Assembly (NCBI RefSeq): GCF_900105305.1 | Contig: NZ_LT629765.1 | Coordinates: forward strand, 1,240,001 to 1,304,000 | DNA from: Corynebacterium timonense | GTDB lineage: Bacteria; Actinomycetota; Actinomycetes; Mycobacteriales; Mycobacteriaceae | Length of the DNA stretch: 64,000 nucleotides | Direction of reading: 5' to 3' | Part shown: piece by piece, positions 43,426-52,874 of the stretch | Position numbering within the stretch: the stretch's first letter is position 1 | How the letters are laid out: each line of letters starts with the position of its first letter | The notes under the pieces: generated by a model | Seen by the model: only the letters and a program-made list of their open reading frames with translations | Told to the model about the DNA's origin: nothing | Database searches by the model: none | Made by a program: the position numbers and the translations under genes

Positions 43426-44547
43426 TTAGTTGGCCGAGTCAGAGTCACAGCCTGCTCGAGGGGCTGTGTCAGCCGCCAGGTAGGCGTCGAGGGTCCGCCG
43501 CACGGTGCGGATCTGCTCTACCGGGCACTGCTCGTCCTTCTTGTGGGCGTAGCCCGGGTCGCCGGGCCCATAATTAACAGCCGGAATGCCCAGGTTAGAG
43601 AAGCGGGCCACATCCGTCCATCCGAACTTCGCACGGAACGTCCCCCCAACCGCCCTGACCAGGCCCGCGGCGACGGGGTCGTCGAGTCCCGGCAGCGCGG
43701 CGGGAGCGACGTCGTCCCACACGAGCTCGAGGTCCTCGTCCAACGCGAGCACCTGCTCGAGGTGCTCCTTCGCTGCCTCCACGCTGCGGTCCGGCGCGTA
43801 GCGGAAGTTGATCACCAGCTGCGCTTCGTCGGGGATGGTGTTGGTGGCCACGAAGCCACTCATGCCCACGACGTTGAGCCCCTCGCGGTACTCGCACCCG
43901 GCGATGGTGACGCTGCGCGGCTCGTAGCGCGCCACGCGGCTCAGCACTCCGGCGAGGCGATGCGCCGCGTTCACTCCCAGCCAGCTGCGCGCCGAATGGG
44001 CGCGGGTGCCGTGCGCGTTGATAAGGACGCGGATCGTGCCCTGGCAGCCTGCCTCGATGACGGCGCCCGAAGGCTCCCCGAGCAGGGCGATGTCGCCAGC
44101 GAGCAGCTCGGGGCGGTCGCGCTCCAAGTGGAACAGGCCGTTATACTTCGTGGCCACCTCCTCGCCTTCGTAGGCAATGAGCGTGAGGTCAAACGGCGAG
44201 CTCTGGGACGTCGCAAAGCGAGCGAACGCCCCGAGGTAGCACGCCAGGCCGGACTTCATGTCCACCGACCCGCAGCCGTACAGCACCCCATCGCTCATGC
44301 GGTGCGGGGTGTTGTCGGCCAGGGGCACCGTGTCCACGTGGCCGGCGAGCACCACGCGCTGCTCCTTGCCCGCGTTCGTGCGCGCGACGACCGTGTTGGC
44401 GGAGCGGATGAGCTCGATGCCGTCGATCCGGCTGAGCGCCTCGTGGATCGCGTCGGCGATCGCCCCCTCGTGGTGGGACGGAGACTCGATGTCAATGAGT
44501 GCCGCCGTCAGGTCGACGGGGTCTGCAAACAGGTCAAGGGAAGCCAC
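43426..44547 (-). CDS. dapE: Succinyl-diaminopimelate desuccinylase
   Basis: The 373-residue M20 metallopeptidase converts N-succinyl-LL-diaminopimelate to LL-diaminopimelate and succinate in lysine and peptidoglycan synthesis. LAGHVDTVPLAD, CGSVDMKSGLA, YEGEEVATKYNGL and LGEPSGAVIEAGCQG contain the zinc ligands and the catalytic Glu. The C-terminal half has the lid domain and NYGPGDPGYAHKKDEQ with the last metal His. The start is GTG, 6 bases after TAGGAT (44554-44559 on the minus strand), so it is probably leaderless. It is divergent from the dapD homologue with only 55 bases between starts. Confidence 0.92.
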   Translation of the reverse strand: MASLDLFADPVDLTAALIDIESPSHHEGAIADAIHEALSRIDGIELIRSANTVVARTNAGKEQRVVLAGHVDTVPLADNTPHRMSDGVLYGCGSVDMKSGLACYLGAFARFATSQSSPFDLTLIAYEGEEVATKYNGLFHLERDRPELLAGDIALLGEPSGAVIEAGCQGTIRVLINAHGTRAHSARSWLGVNAAHRLAGVLSRVARYEPRSVTIAGCEYREGLNVVGMSGFVATNTIPDEAQLVINFRYAPDRSVEAAKEHLEQVLALDEDLELVWDDVAPAALPGLDDPVAAGLVRAVGGTFRAKFGWTDVARFSNLGIPAVNYGPGDPGYAHKKDEQCPVEQIRTVRRTLDAYLAADTAPRAGCDSDSAN

Positions 44548-44553
44548 GGGGCC

Positions 44554-44602
44554 ATCCTATCGGGCGGCGTGCGCCGACACGGCGGGCGGTTATGATGTCC
44601 CC
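44554..44602. promoter_or_regulatory. Back-to-back leaderless promoters of dapE and the dapD homologue
   Basis: TAGGAT (minus strand, 44554-44559) lies 6 bases from the dapE GTG, and TATGAT (plus strand, 44591-44596) lies 6 bases from the ATG at 44603. Only 31 bases separate the two -10 hexamers, so their -35 regions must overlap. Polymerase could hardly sit on both at once. Confidence 0.6.
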
Positions 44603-45544
44603 ATGGCGGGGATGACACTCGGAGCGCGCGCGACCGGCATTGCAAACATCGCATCCGACGGGACGGTGCTGGACACGTGGTACCCCTCCCCCACCCTCGT
44701 CACCGGCGAGGAGGAGCTCAGCTCGCTTGTCGACGGCACACATCGCGTCTCCGCCCGCGAACTGTCCGACAGGTTCCTCAACCTCGTCGGCATGGACCGA
44801 GACCGCCTCGTCGAGCTCGTGCCGGTGCGCACCACCATCTCCGACCTGTCGCAGCCCCCACTCGATACCCACGACGTCTACCTGCGCCTCCACCTGCTTT
44901 CCCACCGGTTGGTGAGGCCTCTCGAGCTCAACCTCACCGACTGCCTGACGCACCTTGTGCCCGTGGTGTGGACCAACAAGGGCCCCTGCCTGCCGGATAA
45001 CTTCGAGTTCATCCGGGTCAACCTGCGCGCCCGCGGGCAGATCCACGTCTACGGCATCGAGCGCCTGCCGCGCATGGTCGACTACGTCGTCCCCTCCGGC
45101 GTGTCCATTGCGGAGGCCGAGCGCGTCCGGCTGGGCGCCTACCTCGCGCCGGGCACCTCGGTGTTGCGCGAGGGCTACGTCTCGTGGAATTCCGGCTCAC
45201 TCGGCCCGGCGCGCATCGAGGGGCGGCTGTCGTCCGCCGTCACCATCGGCGAGGGCACCGAGCTGGGCGTGTCCTCAACGCTCATCGCGCGGCACGGCGA
45301 GGGGCGCAACCGGACGCCGCTGAGGGTGGGAAGCGGCTGCCGCCTGCACCCGTCGGCGGGCGTCATCGGGGTGGAGTTGGGGGACCGCTGCGAGATCGGC
45401 GTCAACGTCATGCTCGAGCCGGACACGGCGGTCGCTGACTCGCGATCCGGGAACGTGGTCCCAGCCAGTGAGATCGCAGGTCATGGCGATATAAGCATCA
45501 CCTACGAGCCCCACTCGCCCTGCCCCGTGGTCCGCCCGCGCTAA
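44603..45544 (+). CDS. dapD2: Tetrahydrodipicolinate N-succinyltransferase homologue (second dapD)
   Basis: The 313-residue protein is a left-handed beta-helix acyltransferase homologous to the dapD at 48452. They share [32 protein letters not shown] and the hexapeptide-repeat region. In this copy the motif [16 protein letters not shown] of the partner reads SGSLGPARIEGRLSSA, and the succinyl-CoA region is shorter. The C-terminus is also shorter and differs. It may be a second isozyme, an inactive paralogue or an enzyme with another acyl donor. It starts without a ribosome-binding site, 6 bases after TATGAT. The two amino acid permease genes separate it from the second dapD. Confidence 0.8.
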   Translation: MAGMTLGARATGIANIASDGTVLDTWYPSPTLVTGEEELSSLVDGTHRVSARELSDRFLNLVGMDRDRLVELVPVRTTISDLSQPPLDTHDVYLRLHLLSHRLVRPLELNLTDCLTHLVPVVWTNKGPCLPDNFEFIRVNLRARGQIHVYGIERLPRMVDYVVPSGVSIAEAERVRLGAYLAPGTSVLREGYVSWNSGSLGPARIEGRLSSAVTIGEGTELGVSSTLIARHGEGRNRTPLRVGSGCRLHPSAGVIGVELGDRCEIGVNVMLEPDTAVADSRSGNVVPASEIAGHGDISITYEPHSPCPVVRPR

Positions 45545-45618
45545 AGCCGCAGGCCGCGGGCGGCGACGAAAACGCCACCCGAGTCGGATCAGCCGCACAC
45601 AGTGTTTAAAGTAAAGCC

Positions 45619-47037
45619 ATGTCTCACACCGTCCCACCCCCTGCGCAGGGCAGCGGGCTGCGCCGCGAGCTGAAGACCCGCCACCTGACGATGATGGGCC
45701 TCGGCTCCGCCATCGGCGCAGGTCTTTTCCTCGGCACCGGCGTCGGTATCCAAGCCGCCGGGCCCGCCGTCATCCTCGCCTACCTCGTCGCGGGCGCCAT
45801 CACCGTCTGCGTGATGCAGATGCTCGCGGAGATGGTCGCCGCACGCCCCTCCTCCGGCACCTTTTCCACCTACGCCGAGCAGGCGTTCGGGCCCTGGGCC
45901 GGGTTCGCCGTGGGGTGGCTGTACTGGTTCATGATGATCATGATCATGGCCGTGGAAATCACGGGCGCCTCCGCCATCATCGCGACCTGGTTTGGCATCT
46001 CCCCGTGGATCCCGGCGCTCGCCGCCATCGTGGTGTTTACCGCAATCAATCTCGCCGCCGTGCGCAACTACGGCGAGTTCGAGTTCTGGTTCGCGCTGAT
46101 CAAGGTCGCCGTCATCGTCGCCTTCCTCGTCCTGGGCGCCCTGCTGTGGCTCGGCCTACTGCCCGGCGCCGACTTCGTCGGCCTGTCCAACGTTGCCGAG
46201 GTCGGCTTCATGCCCAACGGCTGGGGCGGGGTCGCCACCGCCCTGCTCGCCGTGGCCTTCGCCTTCGGCGGCATTGAGATGGTCACCATCGCCGCGGCGG
46301 AGTCCGAGGAGCCGGAAACCGCCGTGCACTCGGCCATCCGCTCGATCATCTGGCGCATCAGCATCTTCTACGTCGGCTCCGTCATCCTCATCGCGCTGCT
46401 GCTGCCCTACGAGCAGATCGACGGCGCCACAGACGCCTCCGAGTCACCCTTTACAGCGGTGCTGCACTTGGCCAACATCCCTGGCGCGGTCGGCATCATG
46501 GAGGCCGTCATCGTCGTAGCGCTATTGTCGGCGTGCAATACGCAGATTTACGGCTCCTCCCGCTTCCTGCACAACCTCGCCGAGCGTGGAGACGCCCCGG
46601 CGTTCTTCCGCGCCACCGACGCCCGCGGCGTGCCGCTGCGCGGCGTCATCGTCTCCGTCGTCTTCGGATTCGTCGCCGTCGCCCTGCAGTACTGGAACCC
46701 GCCGGGACTTCTGCCCTTCCTGCTCAACGCCGTGGGCGGCTGCCTCGTGGTCATCTGGTTCGTCATTGCCTTCTCGTTCATCCGCCTGCACCCGCGGCTC
46801 GCAACCAACGGCGAGCTCACCCATGTGCGCATGTGGGCGCCCTCCGTATTGCCCTGGGTCACCGTCGCGGTGGCCGCGGCCATCGTCGCGCTCATGGCCA
46901 CCACCCCCGACGGGCGCTTCCAGATCCTCGCCGTCGCCGTCGTCGTCGGCGTGATCACCCTGATCGGTGTCCTCTACACCTCCACCAGCACCTTCCGTCG
47001 CAACGCCGCCGACGCCGAAGAAAGGAACGTTCGATGA
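45619..47037 (+). CDS. Amino acid permease (AroP/GabP-type APC family)
   Basis: The 472-residue protein has 12 helices and the APC amino acid transporter signature. Typical stretches are [36 protein letters not shown] at the N-terminus, [17 protein letters not shown] and [16 protein letters not shown]. In C. glutamicum the aromatic amino acid permease gene aroP is adjacent to dapE, so aromatic uptake is a good guess but not proven. TAAAGT at 45607-45612 is 6 bases from the ATG, indicating a leaderless start. The stop overlaps the next permease gene by 4 bases (ATGA). Confidence 0.8.
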   Translation: MSHTVPPPAQGSGLRRELKTRHLTMMGLGSAIGAGLFLGTGVGIQAAGPAVILAYLVAGAITVCVMQMLAEMVAARPSSGTFSTYAEQAFGPWAGFAVGWLYWFMMIMIMAVEITGASAIIATWFGISPWIPALAAIVVFTAINLAAVRNYGEFEFWFALIKVAVIVAFLVLGALLWLGLLPGADFVGLSNVAEVGFMPNGWGGVATALLAVAFAFGGIEMVTIAAAESEEPETAVHSAIRSIIWRISIFYVGSVILIALLLPYEQIDGATDASESPFTAVLHLANIPGAVGIMEAVIVVALLSACNTQIYGSSRFLHNLAERGDAPAFFRATDARGVPLRGVIVSVVFGFVAVALQYWNPPGLLPFLLNAVGGCLVVIWFVIAFSFIRLHPRLATNGELTHVRMWAPSVLPWVTVAVAAAIVALMATTPDGRFQILAVAVVVGVITLIGVLYTSTSTFRRNAADAEERNVR

Positions 47038-48446
47038 GCACTTCCGTGCCCGCCACCCCAGACAACGGGGATCTCGGCACTGGCCTGAAATCGCGTCACC
47101 TCACCCTCATGGGCCTCGGCATGGCCGTCGGCGCAGGGCTTTTCCTCGGCGTCGGCGTGGGCATTCGCGCGGCCGGGCCCGCCATCCTCATCGCCTACCT
47201 CATCGCCGGTCTCGTGGTCATCGCGGTTATGCGCATGCTCGGCGAGATGGCCGCCGCGCGCCCCTCCCCCGGCTCCTTTGCCACCTACGGGCGCCAAGCC
47301 TTCGGCAACTGGGCCGGGTTCTTGCTGGGCTGGCTGTATTGGTTCCTCCTCATCATGGTCGGCGGCGCGGAGATCACAGGCGCCTCGGCGATCATGGCGG
47401 GGTGGTTCGGGGTGCCGCAATGGGTACCCGCGCTCGTCGCGGTCACCGTGTTCGCGGCCATCAACCTGGCGCAGGTGAAAGGCTTCGGCGAGTTCGAGTA
47501 CTGGTTCGCCATGATCAAGATCGTCGTCATCGTCGGCTTCCTCATCATCGGCGCGGCGCTGTTCTTGGGACTGCTCCCGGGCACCGACTTCGTCGGATTC
47601 GACAACGTGCGCGAGTCCGGCTTCGCCCCCAACGGCATCACCGGCATCGCCGCTGGCCTCCTCGCCGTGGCCTTCGCCTTCGGCGGGATCGAGGTGGTCA
47701 CCATCGCGGCCGCCGAGTCCTCCAACCCCGCCAGCGCGGTCAGGCGGGCGGTGAACTCCATCGTCTGGCGCATCGCGATTTTCTACATCGGCTCCGTCAT
47801 CATCATTATTCTGCTGCTGCCGTACAGCACCATCGACGACGCGGATTCCGCGGCCGACTCCCCCTTCACGCAGGTACTCCAGATGGCGAACATTCCGGGC
47901 GTGGTCGGGTTCATGGAGGCCGTCATCGTGCTCGCGCTGCTCTCCGCGTTCAACGCGCAGATCTACGGCACCTCTCGCATGGCCTTCCAGCTGGCCAAAG
48001 ACGGGGACGCCCCGCGCTGGCTGCGCGCGACAAACGCGAACGCGGTGCCCACCAACGCCGTCATCCTCTCGGTCGTCTTCGCCTTCGCGGCCGTCGGCCT
48101 GCAGATGTGGAACCCGCCCGGCCTGCTCGACTTCCTCATGAACGCCGTCGGCGGCTGCCTCATCGTCACCTGGATCATGATCACCCTGAGCTACATCAAG
48201 CTCCACCCGCAGCTGCGGGCCCGCGGCGAGAACACCGCGCTGCAGGTCCGCGGCGACACGTGGGTGCCGTGGGTGACCCTCGCGGCGCTCATCGGGCTCA
48301 CCCTGCTCATGCTGAGCGACGCCGCGTCCCGCGCCCAGATCGTCGCCGTCCTCATCGTCTCTGCCGTCATTGTGGCCCTGTCCTTCGTCCGGCACGGCAG
48401 GTCGGCGACACGGACGGAAACTGCTCACAAGGATGCTTTAAGCTAG
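47034..48446 (+). CDS. Second amino acid permease, tandem paralogue
   Basis: The 470-residue protein is clearly a duplicate of the preceding permease: [69 protein letters not shown] and [13 protein letters not shown] line up one for one. Membrane segments match throughout, and the soluble ends differ. AAAGGAACG supplies a ribosome-binding site before the ATG, which overlaps the previous stop (ATGA). The pair may have split substrates or form a hetero-oligomer. dapD follows directly. Confidence 0.8.
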   Translation: MSTSVPATPDNGDLGTGLKSRHLTLMGLGMAVGAGLFLGVGVGIRAAGPAILIAYLIAGLVVIAVMRMLGEMAAARPSPGSFATYGRQAFGNWAGFLLGWLYWFLLIMVGGAEITGASAIMAGWFGVPQWVPALVAVTVFAAINLAQVKGFGEFEYWFAMIKIVVIVGFLIIGAALFLGLLPGTDFVGFDNVRESGFAPNGITGIAAGLLAVAFAFGGIEVVTIAAAESSNPASAVRRAVNSIVWRIAIFYIGSVIIIILLLPYSTIDDADSAADSPFTQVLQMANIPGVVGFMEAVIVLALLSAFNAQIYGTSRMAFQLAKDGDAPRWLRATNANAVPTNAVILSVVFAFAAVGLQMWNPPGLLDFLMNAVGGCLIVTWIMITLSYIKLHPQLRARGENTALQVRGDTWVPWVTLAALIGLTLLMLSDAASRAQIVAVLIVSAVIVALSFVRHGRSATRTETAHKDALS

Positions 48447-48451
48447 GCGCT
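48439..48451 (+). promoter_or_regulatory. Predicted -10 element of leaderless dapD promoter
   Basis: TAAGCT at 48439-48444 lies 7 bases before the dapD ATG at 48452 and overlaps the end of the permease gene. With no ribosome-binding site present, dapD can be transcribed separately from the permeases. Confidence 0.45.
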
Positions 48452-49417
48452 ATGACTTCAGCGAACGCGCGTGGCATTGCCACGGTGACTTACGACGGTA
48501 CTGTCCTCGACGTGTGGTTCCCGGCTCCCAAGCTGGGCGAGCCGGTCTCCCACACCGGCACCGAGCGGCTGGAGGAGCCGGACGCCCGCTTTGCCCACCT
48601 CGTCGGCCCCGACGAGGACCGCGGTGTGGCCCGTGTCGCGGTGGAAACCTCGATCGAGGACCTTTCCGCACCGGCGGTCGACGCCTACGACGTCTATCTG
48701 CGGCTGCACCTGCTCTCCCACCGCCTCGTCGCGCCCCACGGCGCGAACATGGACGGCGTGTTCGGGCTCCTGGCCAACGTGGTGTGGACGAACTACGGCC
48801 CCTGCGCCGTCTCGGACTTCCAGATGACCCGCGGCCGCCTCGCCGCCCGCGGCCCCGTCGTCGTCTTCTCCGTCGACAAGTTCCCCCGCATGGTCGACTA
48901 TGTCGTGCCCTCCGGCGTGCGCATCGGCGACGCCGACCGAGTCCGCCTCGGCGCCCACCTGGCCGAGGGCACCACCGTGATGCACGAGGGCTTCGTGAAC
49001 TTCAACGCTGGTACCCTCGGCGCCTCCATGGTCGAGGGCCGCATCTCCGCCGGCGTCACCGTGGGCGACGGCACCGATATCGGCGGCGGCGCCTCCATCA
49101 TGGGCACGCTGTCCGGCGGAGGCAAGGAAACCATCACCCTTGGCGAGCGCTGCCTCCTCGGCGCCAACGCAGGAGTGGGTATTTCGCTTGGCGACGACTG
49201 CATTGTCGAAGCCGGCCTCTACGTCACCGCTGGCACCAAGGTCACGCTCACCGCGCCCGTCGCGGAAGCTTTGGGCCACAGCGCGGGCGCGACCGTCAAG
49301 GCTCGAGAGCTTTCCGGGGCGAACGGCCTGCAGTTCCGCCGCAACTCGCTGACTGGTGCGGTCGAGGCCGTCGCGGCCGCGGGCATCGAGCTCAACGAGG
49401 ACCTGCATAAGAACTAA
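48452..49417 (+). CDS. dapD: 2,3,4,5-tetrahydropyridine-2,6-dicarboxylate N-succinyltransferase
   Basis: The 321-residue enzyme transfers succinyl from succinyl-CoA to tetrahydrodipicolinate in the succinylase branch of lysine/diaminopimelate synthesis, before dapC and dapE, both in this window. [39 protein letters not shown] and the left-handed helix turns ([35 protein letters not shown]) are as in actinobacterial DapD. The protein is of full family length. A long inverted repeat follows its stop. Confidence 0.93.
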   Translation: MTSANARGIATVTYDGTVLDVWFPAPKLGEPVSHTGTERLEEPDARFAHLVGPDEDRGVARVAVETSIEDLSAPAVDAYDVYLRLHLLSHRLVAPHGANMDGVFGLLANVVWTNYGPCAVSDFQMTRGRLAARGPVVVFSVDKFPRMVDYVVPSGVRIGDADRVRLGAHLAEGTTVMHEGFVNFNAGTLGASMVEGRISAGVTVGDGTDIGGGASIMGTLSGGGKETITLGERCLLGANAGVGISLGDDCIVEAGLYVTAGTKVTLTAPVAEALGHSAGATVKARELSGANGLQFRRNSLTGAVEAVAAAGIELNEDLHKN

Positions 49418-49433
49418 CCGTGCCGCCCGCGGC

Positions 49434-49485
49434 AGCCGAAGGTCGCGCGCCTACACCACGCGGTGGAGGGGCGCGACCTTCGGCT
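49434..49485. terminator. Long inverted repeat between convergent dapD and gtrA-like gene
   Basis: AGCCGAAGGTCGCGC (49434-49448) is repeated inverted at 49471-49485, giving 15-bp arms with a 22-base loop. The right arm lies inside the last codons of the gtrA-like gene, and TT follows. It is a plausible bidirectional terminator for both genes, though the T-tract is weak. Confidence 0.65.
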
Positions 49486-50041
49486 TTCCAAAGGCCCAGA
49501 ACTTATTGATGATGAAGTTCGCGGGCGTAGCAATCACGGTCGCCAACGCCTGGGCCCAGTACGACTTGGTGCGAAAGCCCGTCGAGTCGTCGAAGATCTC
49601 GCTCGGCAGCGCGATCGGCGATGTCGGGTTCATAAACAACGTGAGGAAGGCCAGCGAGATCAAGAAGGAGCCGAGCCCCGCGGCGAGGAAGGGAACGAAC
49701 CCCTGCAGCCACGCCCGCTTGGGCACGTCGCGGAAGGTCCACGACCGGTTGAGCTGGTAGTTCCATAGGTTCGCCGTGAGAAACGAGATGGTGGCCAGCA
49801 CGTGGTACCAGCGCACGTTCCACCGGGTGCCGAGGAGGTTGAAAAAGACGTCGGCTTCATGCGTCGAAAAGCCGTTCTCGAGCAGCTTCTTGGCCACGTA
49901 GAAGACCACGAGGTTCACCACGACGCCCGACCCGCCGACGATGCCGAAGCGCAGGAACTCGCGGAGCCCCGCTCGCAGGCGCATCGTCAGGGCAGTGCTC
50001 CCTCCGTGCATTCGCGGCGGGGTGGTGCGGGTCGGCGTCAT
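49451..50041 (-). CDS. GtrA-family membrane protein
   Basis: The 196-residue protein has four membrane segments and matches the GtrA/DPMS family: FLRFGIVGGSGVVVNLVVFYVAKK, WYHVLATISFLTANLWNYQLNRSWTF and ATPANFIINKFWAFG. Family members flip or handle lipid-linked sugars such as polyprenyl phosphate sugars for cell envelope polysaccharides. Corynebacterial relatives may act in arabinogalactan or lipoglycan synthesis; this copy has no glycosyltransferase neighbour. A GGAAGGA ribosome-binding site precedes the ATG. The 3' end is part of the inverted repeat shared with dapD. Confidence 0.83.
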   Translation of the reverse strand: MTPTRTTPPRMHGGSTALTMRLRAGLREFLRFGIVGGSGVVVNLVVFYVAKKLLENGFSTHEADVFFNLLGTRWNVRWYHVLATISFLTANLWNYQLNRSWTFRDVPKRAWLQGFVPFLAAGLGSFLISLAFLTLFMNPTSPIALPSEIFDDSTGFRTKSYWAQALATVIATPANFIINKFWAFGKPKVAPLHRVV

Positions 50042-50108
50042 TGGTGTCCTTCCCTGTCGGCGGGTTCATCGGGTGTTAACCCGCATATCCTAGCCCCCGC
50101 TGCTCCCG

Positions 50109-51203
50109 TTATCCCAAAAGACGCGTCGCTGCTTCCTGAATCTTCGTATCGGTCGCCGTCAGCGCGACGCGCACGTGGTTGCGCCCCGCTGGGCCGTAAA
50201 AATCGCCCGGGGCTGCGAGGATGCCGCGCTCCGCGAGCCAGGCGAGGCTCTCGCGCGCGTCCGCGCCCTCACGGCGTGCCCACAGGTACAGGCCCGCCTC
50301 CGAATCGTCGACGGCGAAGCCTGCGGACAGCAGGGCCTTGAGAAGCACGGCGCGGCGGGTGGCGTAGGTCGCGCGCTGCAGCTGCTCATGGCTATCCTGG
50401 TTCAGCGCCGCAACCATCGCGTGTTGGACCGGCCCGGGGACGATGAGACCCGCGTGCTTGCGCACAAGGAGCAGCTCTTGGACCAGCTTTTCGTCGCCCG
50501 CGATGAAGCCGGCGCGGTAGGACGCCATGTTCGACGTCTTGGACAGCGAGTGGATGGCCAGCACGTTCGAGTTATCGCCGTCGGTGACCCTGGGATCGAG
50601 GAGCGAGACGGGCTCCGTCGACCACGGCAAGCCCATGTAGCACTCGTCGGATGCGATGATCGCGCCGGTCTCGCGAGCGAAGGCAACCCACCGGCGCATC
50701 TCCTCGACGGAGCGCACCCGCCCCGTCGGGTTCGACGGTGAATTCACGAAGACGAGCGACGCCCCGGCGACCGGCTCGTCCGAGCGCACGACCTCGCAGC
50801 CAGCGATGAGGGCGCCGACCTCGTAGGTGGGGTACGCCACCTCGGGGATAACCACGGTTGCCCCGCGCAGACCGAGGGTGGTCGGCAGCCAGGCGATCGC
50901 TTCCTTCGTGCCCACCACCGGCAGGACGGACTCCGGCGACAACCCGCCGGCGTTGTAGCGCCGCGCCAAGGCGTCGACAATGGCGCGGCGCAGCTCGGGC
51001 GTGCCCGCCGTCTGCGGGTACCCAGGTGCGGCCGCGTTTTCGGAGAGCGCGAGCTGGATCGCGGGATCGACGGCATCGACGGGCGTGCCCACGGACAGGT
51101 CAATGAGACCGCCCGGGTGGCGCGACGCCGCCTCCTTGACGTCGGCAATGGTGTCCCACGGGAAGTCGGGCAGACGGTGTCCCAGCGGTGTGCGGTCGAT
51201 CAA
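50109..51203 (-). CDS. dapC: Succinyldiaminopimelate aminotransferase
   Basis: The 364-residue fold-type I PLP enzyme aminates N-succinyl-2-amino-6-ketopimelate between the DapD and DapE steps. VGTPVDAVDPAIQLAL, PGYPQTAGTPELRRAI, NSPSNPTG and SDECYMGLPW lead to the PLP lysine in IHSLSKTSNMASYRAG. The C-terminal Arg in AGRNHVRVALT binds the carboxylate. The start is an unusual TTG at 51203 with GGGAGGAG 7 bases upstream. It follows fdxC on the same strand by 39 bases. Confidence 0.88.
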   Translation of the reverse strand: MIDRTPLGHRLPDFPWDTIADVKEAASRHPGGLIDLSVGTPVDAVDPAIQLALSENAAAPGYPQTAGTPELRRAIVDALARRYNAGGLSPESVLPVVGTKEAIAWLPTTLGLRGATVVIPEVAYPTYEVGALIAGCEVVRSDEPVAGASLVFVNSPSNPTGRVRSVEEMRRWVAFARETGAIIASDECYMGLPWSTEPVSLLDPRVTDGDNSNVLAIHSLSKTSNMASYRAGFIAGDEKLVQELLLVRKHAGLIVPGPVQHAMVAALNQDSHEQLQRATYATRRAVLLKALLSAGFAVDDSEAGLYLWARREGADARESLAWLAERGILAAPGDFYGPAGRNHVRVALTATDTKIQEAATRLLG

Positions 51204-51242
51204 CGCAATACTCCTCCCGTCGAATGTGGCCTAGACCTAGTC

Positions 51243-51566
51243 CTAGTCCTGGTTCTGGGGCGGCAGGGCGGCGACGAAGGGGTGGTCGAAGTCCTGCGGG
51301 CCCGTCTTGGCAGCGCCGCCCGGAGATCCCAGGTCGTCGAAGAAACCGACGTTGGCGTCGTAGTACTCGCTCCACTCGTCCGGGGTGTCGTCCTCGTAGA
51401 AGATGGCCTCGACGGGGCAGGCGGGCTCGCACGCGCCGCAGTCGACGCACTCGTCGGGGTGAATATAAAGCATGCGCTTGCCTTCGTAGATGCAGTCCAC
51501 GGGGCACTCTTCTACGCAGCCGCGGTCCATCACGTCCACACAGGGCTGGGCAATCACGTAAGTCAT
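51243..51566 (-). CDS. fdxC: 7Fe ferredoxin
   Basis: The 107-residue electron carrier has the actinobacterial FdxC pattern: [21 protein letters not shown] for one cluster and [14 protein letters not shown] for the second. The longer spacing in the first motif suits a [3Fe-4S] cluster next to a [4Fe-4S] one. A Trp/Tyr-rich C-terminal extension ([16 protein letters not shown]) follows. CATAAT at 51573-51578 on the minus strand stands 6 bases from the ATG, so a leaderless transcript is likely. dapC lies downstream, the usual corynebacterial and mycobacterial order. Confidence 0.92.
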   Translation of the reverse strand: MTYVIAQPCVDVMDRGCVEECPVDCIYEGKRMLYIHPDECVDCGACEPACPVEAIFYEDDTPDEWSEYYDANVGFFDDLGSPGGAAKTGPQDFDHPFVAALPPQNQD

Positions 51567-51578
51567 GGGGCCATTATG

Positions 51579-51956
51579 TCACTTGGGCCGAACAAGAGGC
51601 CAAACGGCTCCTGCGGAGCCGGCGAGGAGAAGCAGCATCGTCAGCAGGCTGTGCGGCACGAGGCTCGCCCCCGTTCCCGGCACCGCGAACATGAGGAGGA
51701 ACAGCGTACCCATCCACACGAAGAAGGGAACGAGCGCCACCGCGGGGTTGGGCGACCACAGGCGCGCGGTCCGCGTCAAAACCGCGTTGAACAGCGCCGC
51801 GATGACGACCGACAGCGGGAACGGCACCCCGAAGATCGTCGCCTGGAGGTAGACAACCTCCAGCAGCGCGGAAAGGGCCGCGCCCACGCTGAGCCAGACG
51901 AGGCCGCCAACCGCCTCGCCGCGGCTGAAGTCGTCGCGCACGACAGGCTCAATCAC
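51579..51956 (-). CDS. Small membrane protein of unknown function
   Basis: The 125-residue protein has four hydrophobic segments (VWLSVGAALSALLEVVYL, FPLSVVIAALFNAVL, VALVPFFVWMGTLFLLMFAV, LLTMLLLLAGSAGAVW). I do not recognise a named family. Its start overlaps the mshB stop by 4 bases (ATGA), so it is co-translated with mshB. It keeps the same position between mshB and fdxC relatives in actinobacteria as far as I recall, which would suggest a conserved function. Confidence 0.7.
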   Translation of the reverse strand: MIEPVVRDDFSRGEAVGGLVWLSVGAALSALLEVVYLQATIFGVPFPLSVVIAALFNAVLTRTARLWSPNPAVALVPFFVWMGTLFLLMFAVPGTGASLVPHSLLTMLLLLAGSAGAVWPLVRPK

Positions 51957-52849
51957 CGCTCGACCCCCTCAAGCAGGCCGCCGCCAGGCACGAGCGGAAC
52001 GCCCGCTCCGCTGCGGTAGTGTTCGCGGCGCGTGATCACCTGGGTTATCAGGTTCGACAACGCGTACGCCGTGAGGTCACCCTCTGCCAGCACCGCCTCC
52101 GGGTTCGTCTCCGACGCGGAGCCGTCGGCGACCCAAATCTGAGTCGCGTGGGCGCGCATCGCCGCAACCTTCGCGGCGTAGGTGGCCTCGTCGAGGTCCA
52201 CCCACGTATCGGTGGCGTCGACGGCGTCGAGCTCGCCGGGCTCGGGCAGCCGCCAACCCCGCGGCGCCCGCGCGGGCAGCCCGCCTTCCAGCTCGGAGCG
52301 CAACCGGGCCGCCCACACCAGCCGCGGCACGCCGGTTGCCTCCGCCGCGGCGTGCGCGACCTCGTGGGCACGGATGTGATCCGGGTGGCCGTAGCCGCCG
52401 TGCGGGTCATAGGTGATCACAAGGTGGGGGCGCTGCGCGGCGAAGATGTCGGCGAGAGCATCCACTGCCACCTGCCCGCTGTTCACAAAAGCGCGCGGGT
52501 CGCGGCTCGCCTCCGAGCCGGCCATCCCGCTGTCGCGGAAGCGCCCGGCGCCGCCGAGGAAGACCCCGCGCACCCCCAGTGCCGCGAGCGCGGCGTGAAG
52601 CTCGTGGATGCGGAAGCCGCCGAGCTGGTCGGCACAGTCGGCGACGAGCTGGGAATACGTCGGGCCGATCACCTCGCCTTCCTCGCCGAGGGTGCACGTG
52701 ACCACGAGCACGTCAGCCCCTCGACGGGACAGGTCGGCGAGCGCGCCGCCGGTGGAGATCGATTCGTCGTCGGGGTGGGCGTGCACCGCCACCACCCGGT
52801 AACCCTCGAGATCGCGCTGCAGGTCGCGCTGCCTGTGGTCCACGTTCAT
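51953..52849 (-). CDS. mshB: N-acetyl-GlcNAc-inositol deacetylase MshB
   Basis: This 298-residue zinc deacetylase removes the acetyl group from GlcNAc-Ins in mycothiol synthesis. Metal-binding AHAHPDDES and the HGGYGHPDHIRAHEVA block give the His-Pro-Asp-Asp and His ligands. GGAGRFRDSGMAGS and TYDPHGGYGHPDH fit MshB rather than the related Mca amidase. I chose ATG 52849, the first start consistent with the family N-terminus. The leader contains a simple AG-rich run (GAGAGCGAGAGAAC) that can serve as ribosome-binding site. Confidence 0.9.
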   Translation of the reverse strand: MNVDHRQRDLQRDLEGYRVVAVHAHPDDESISTGGALADLSRRGADVLVVTCTLGEEGEVIGPTYSQLVADCADQLGGFRIHELHAALAALGVRGVFLGGAGRFRDSGMAGSEASRDPRAFVNSGQVAVDALADIFAAQRPHLVITYDPHGGYGHPDHIRAHEVAHAAAEATGVPRLVWAARLRSELEGGLPARAPRGWRLPEPGELDAVDATDTWVDLDEATYAAKVAAMRAHATQIWVADGSASETNPEAVLAEGDLTAYALSNLITQVITRREHYRSGAGVPLVPGGGLLEGVER

Positions 52850-52874
52850 GTCTGTTCTCTCGCTCTCGCTCTCT

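Noticed and set aside
46967..49417. 816-residue plus-strand frame
   Set aside because: Only the part from 48452 (dapD) is coding. The earlier part is a shadow of the second permease gene.
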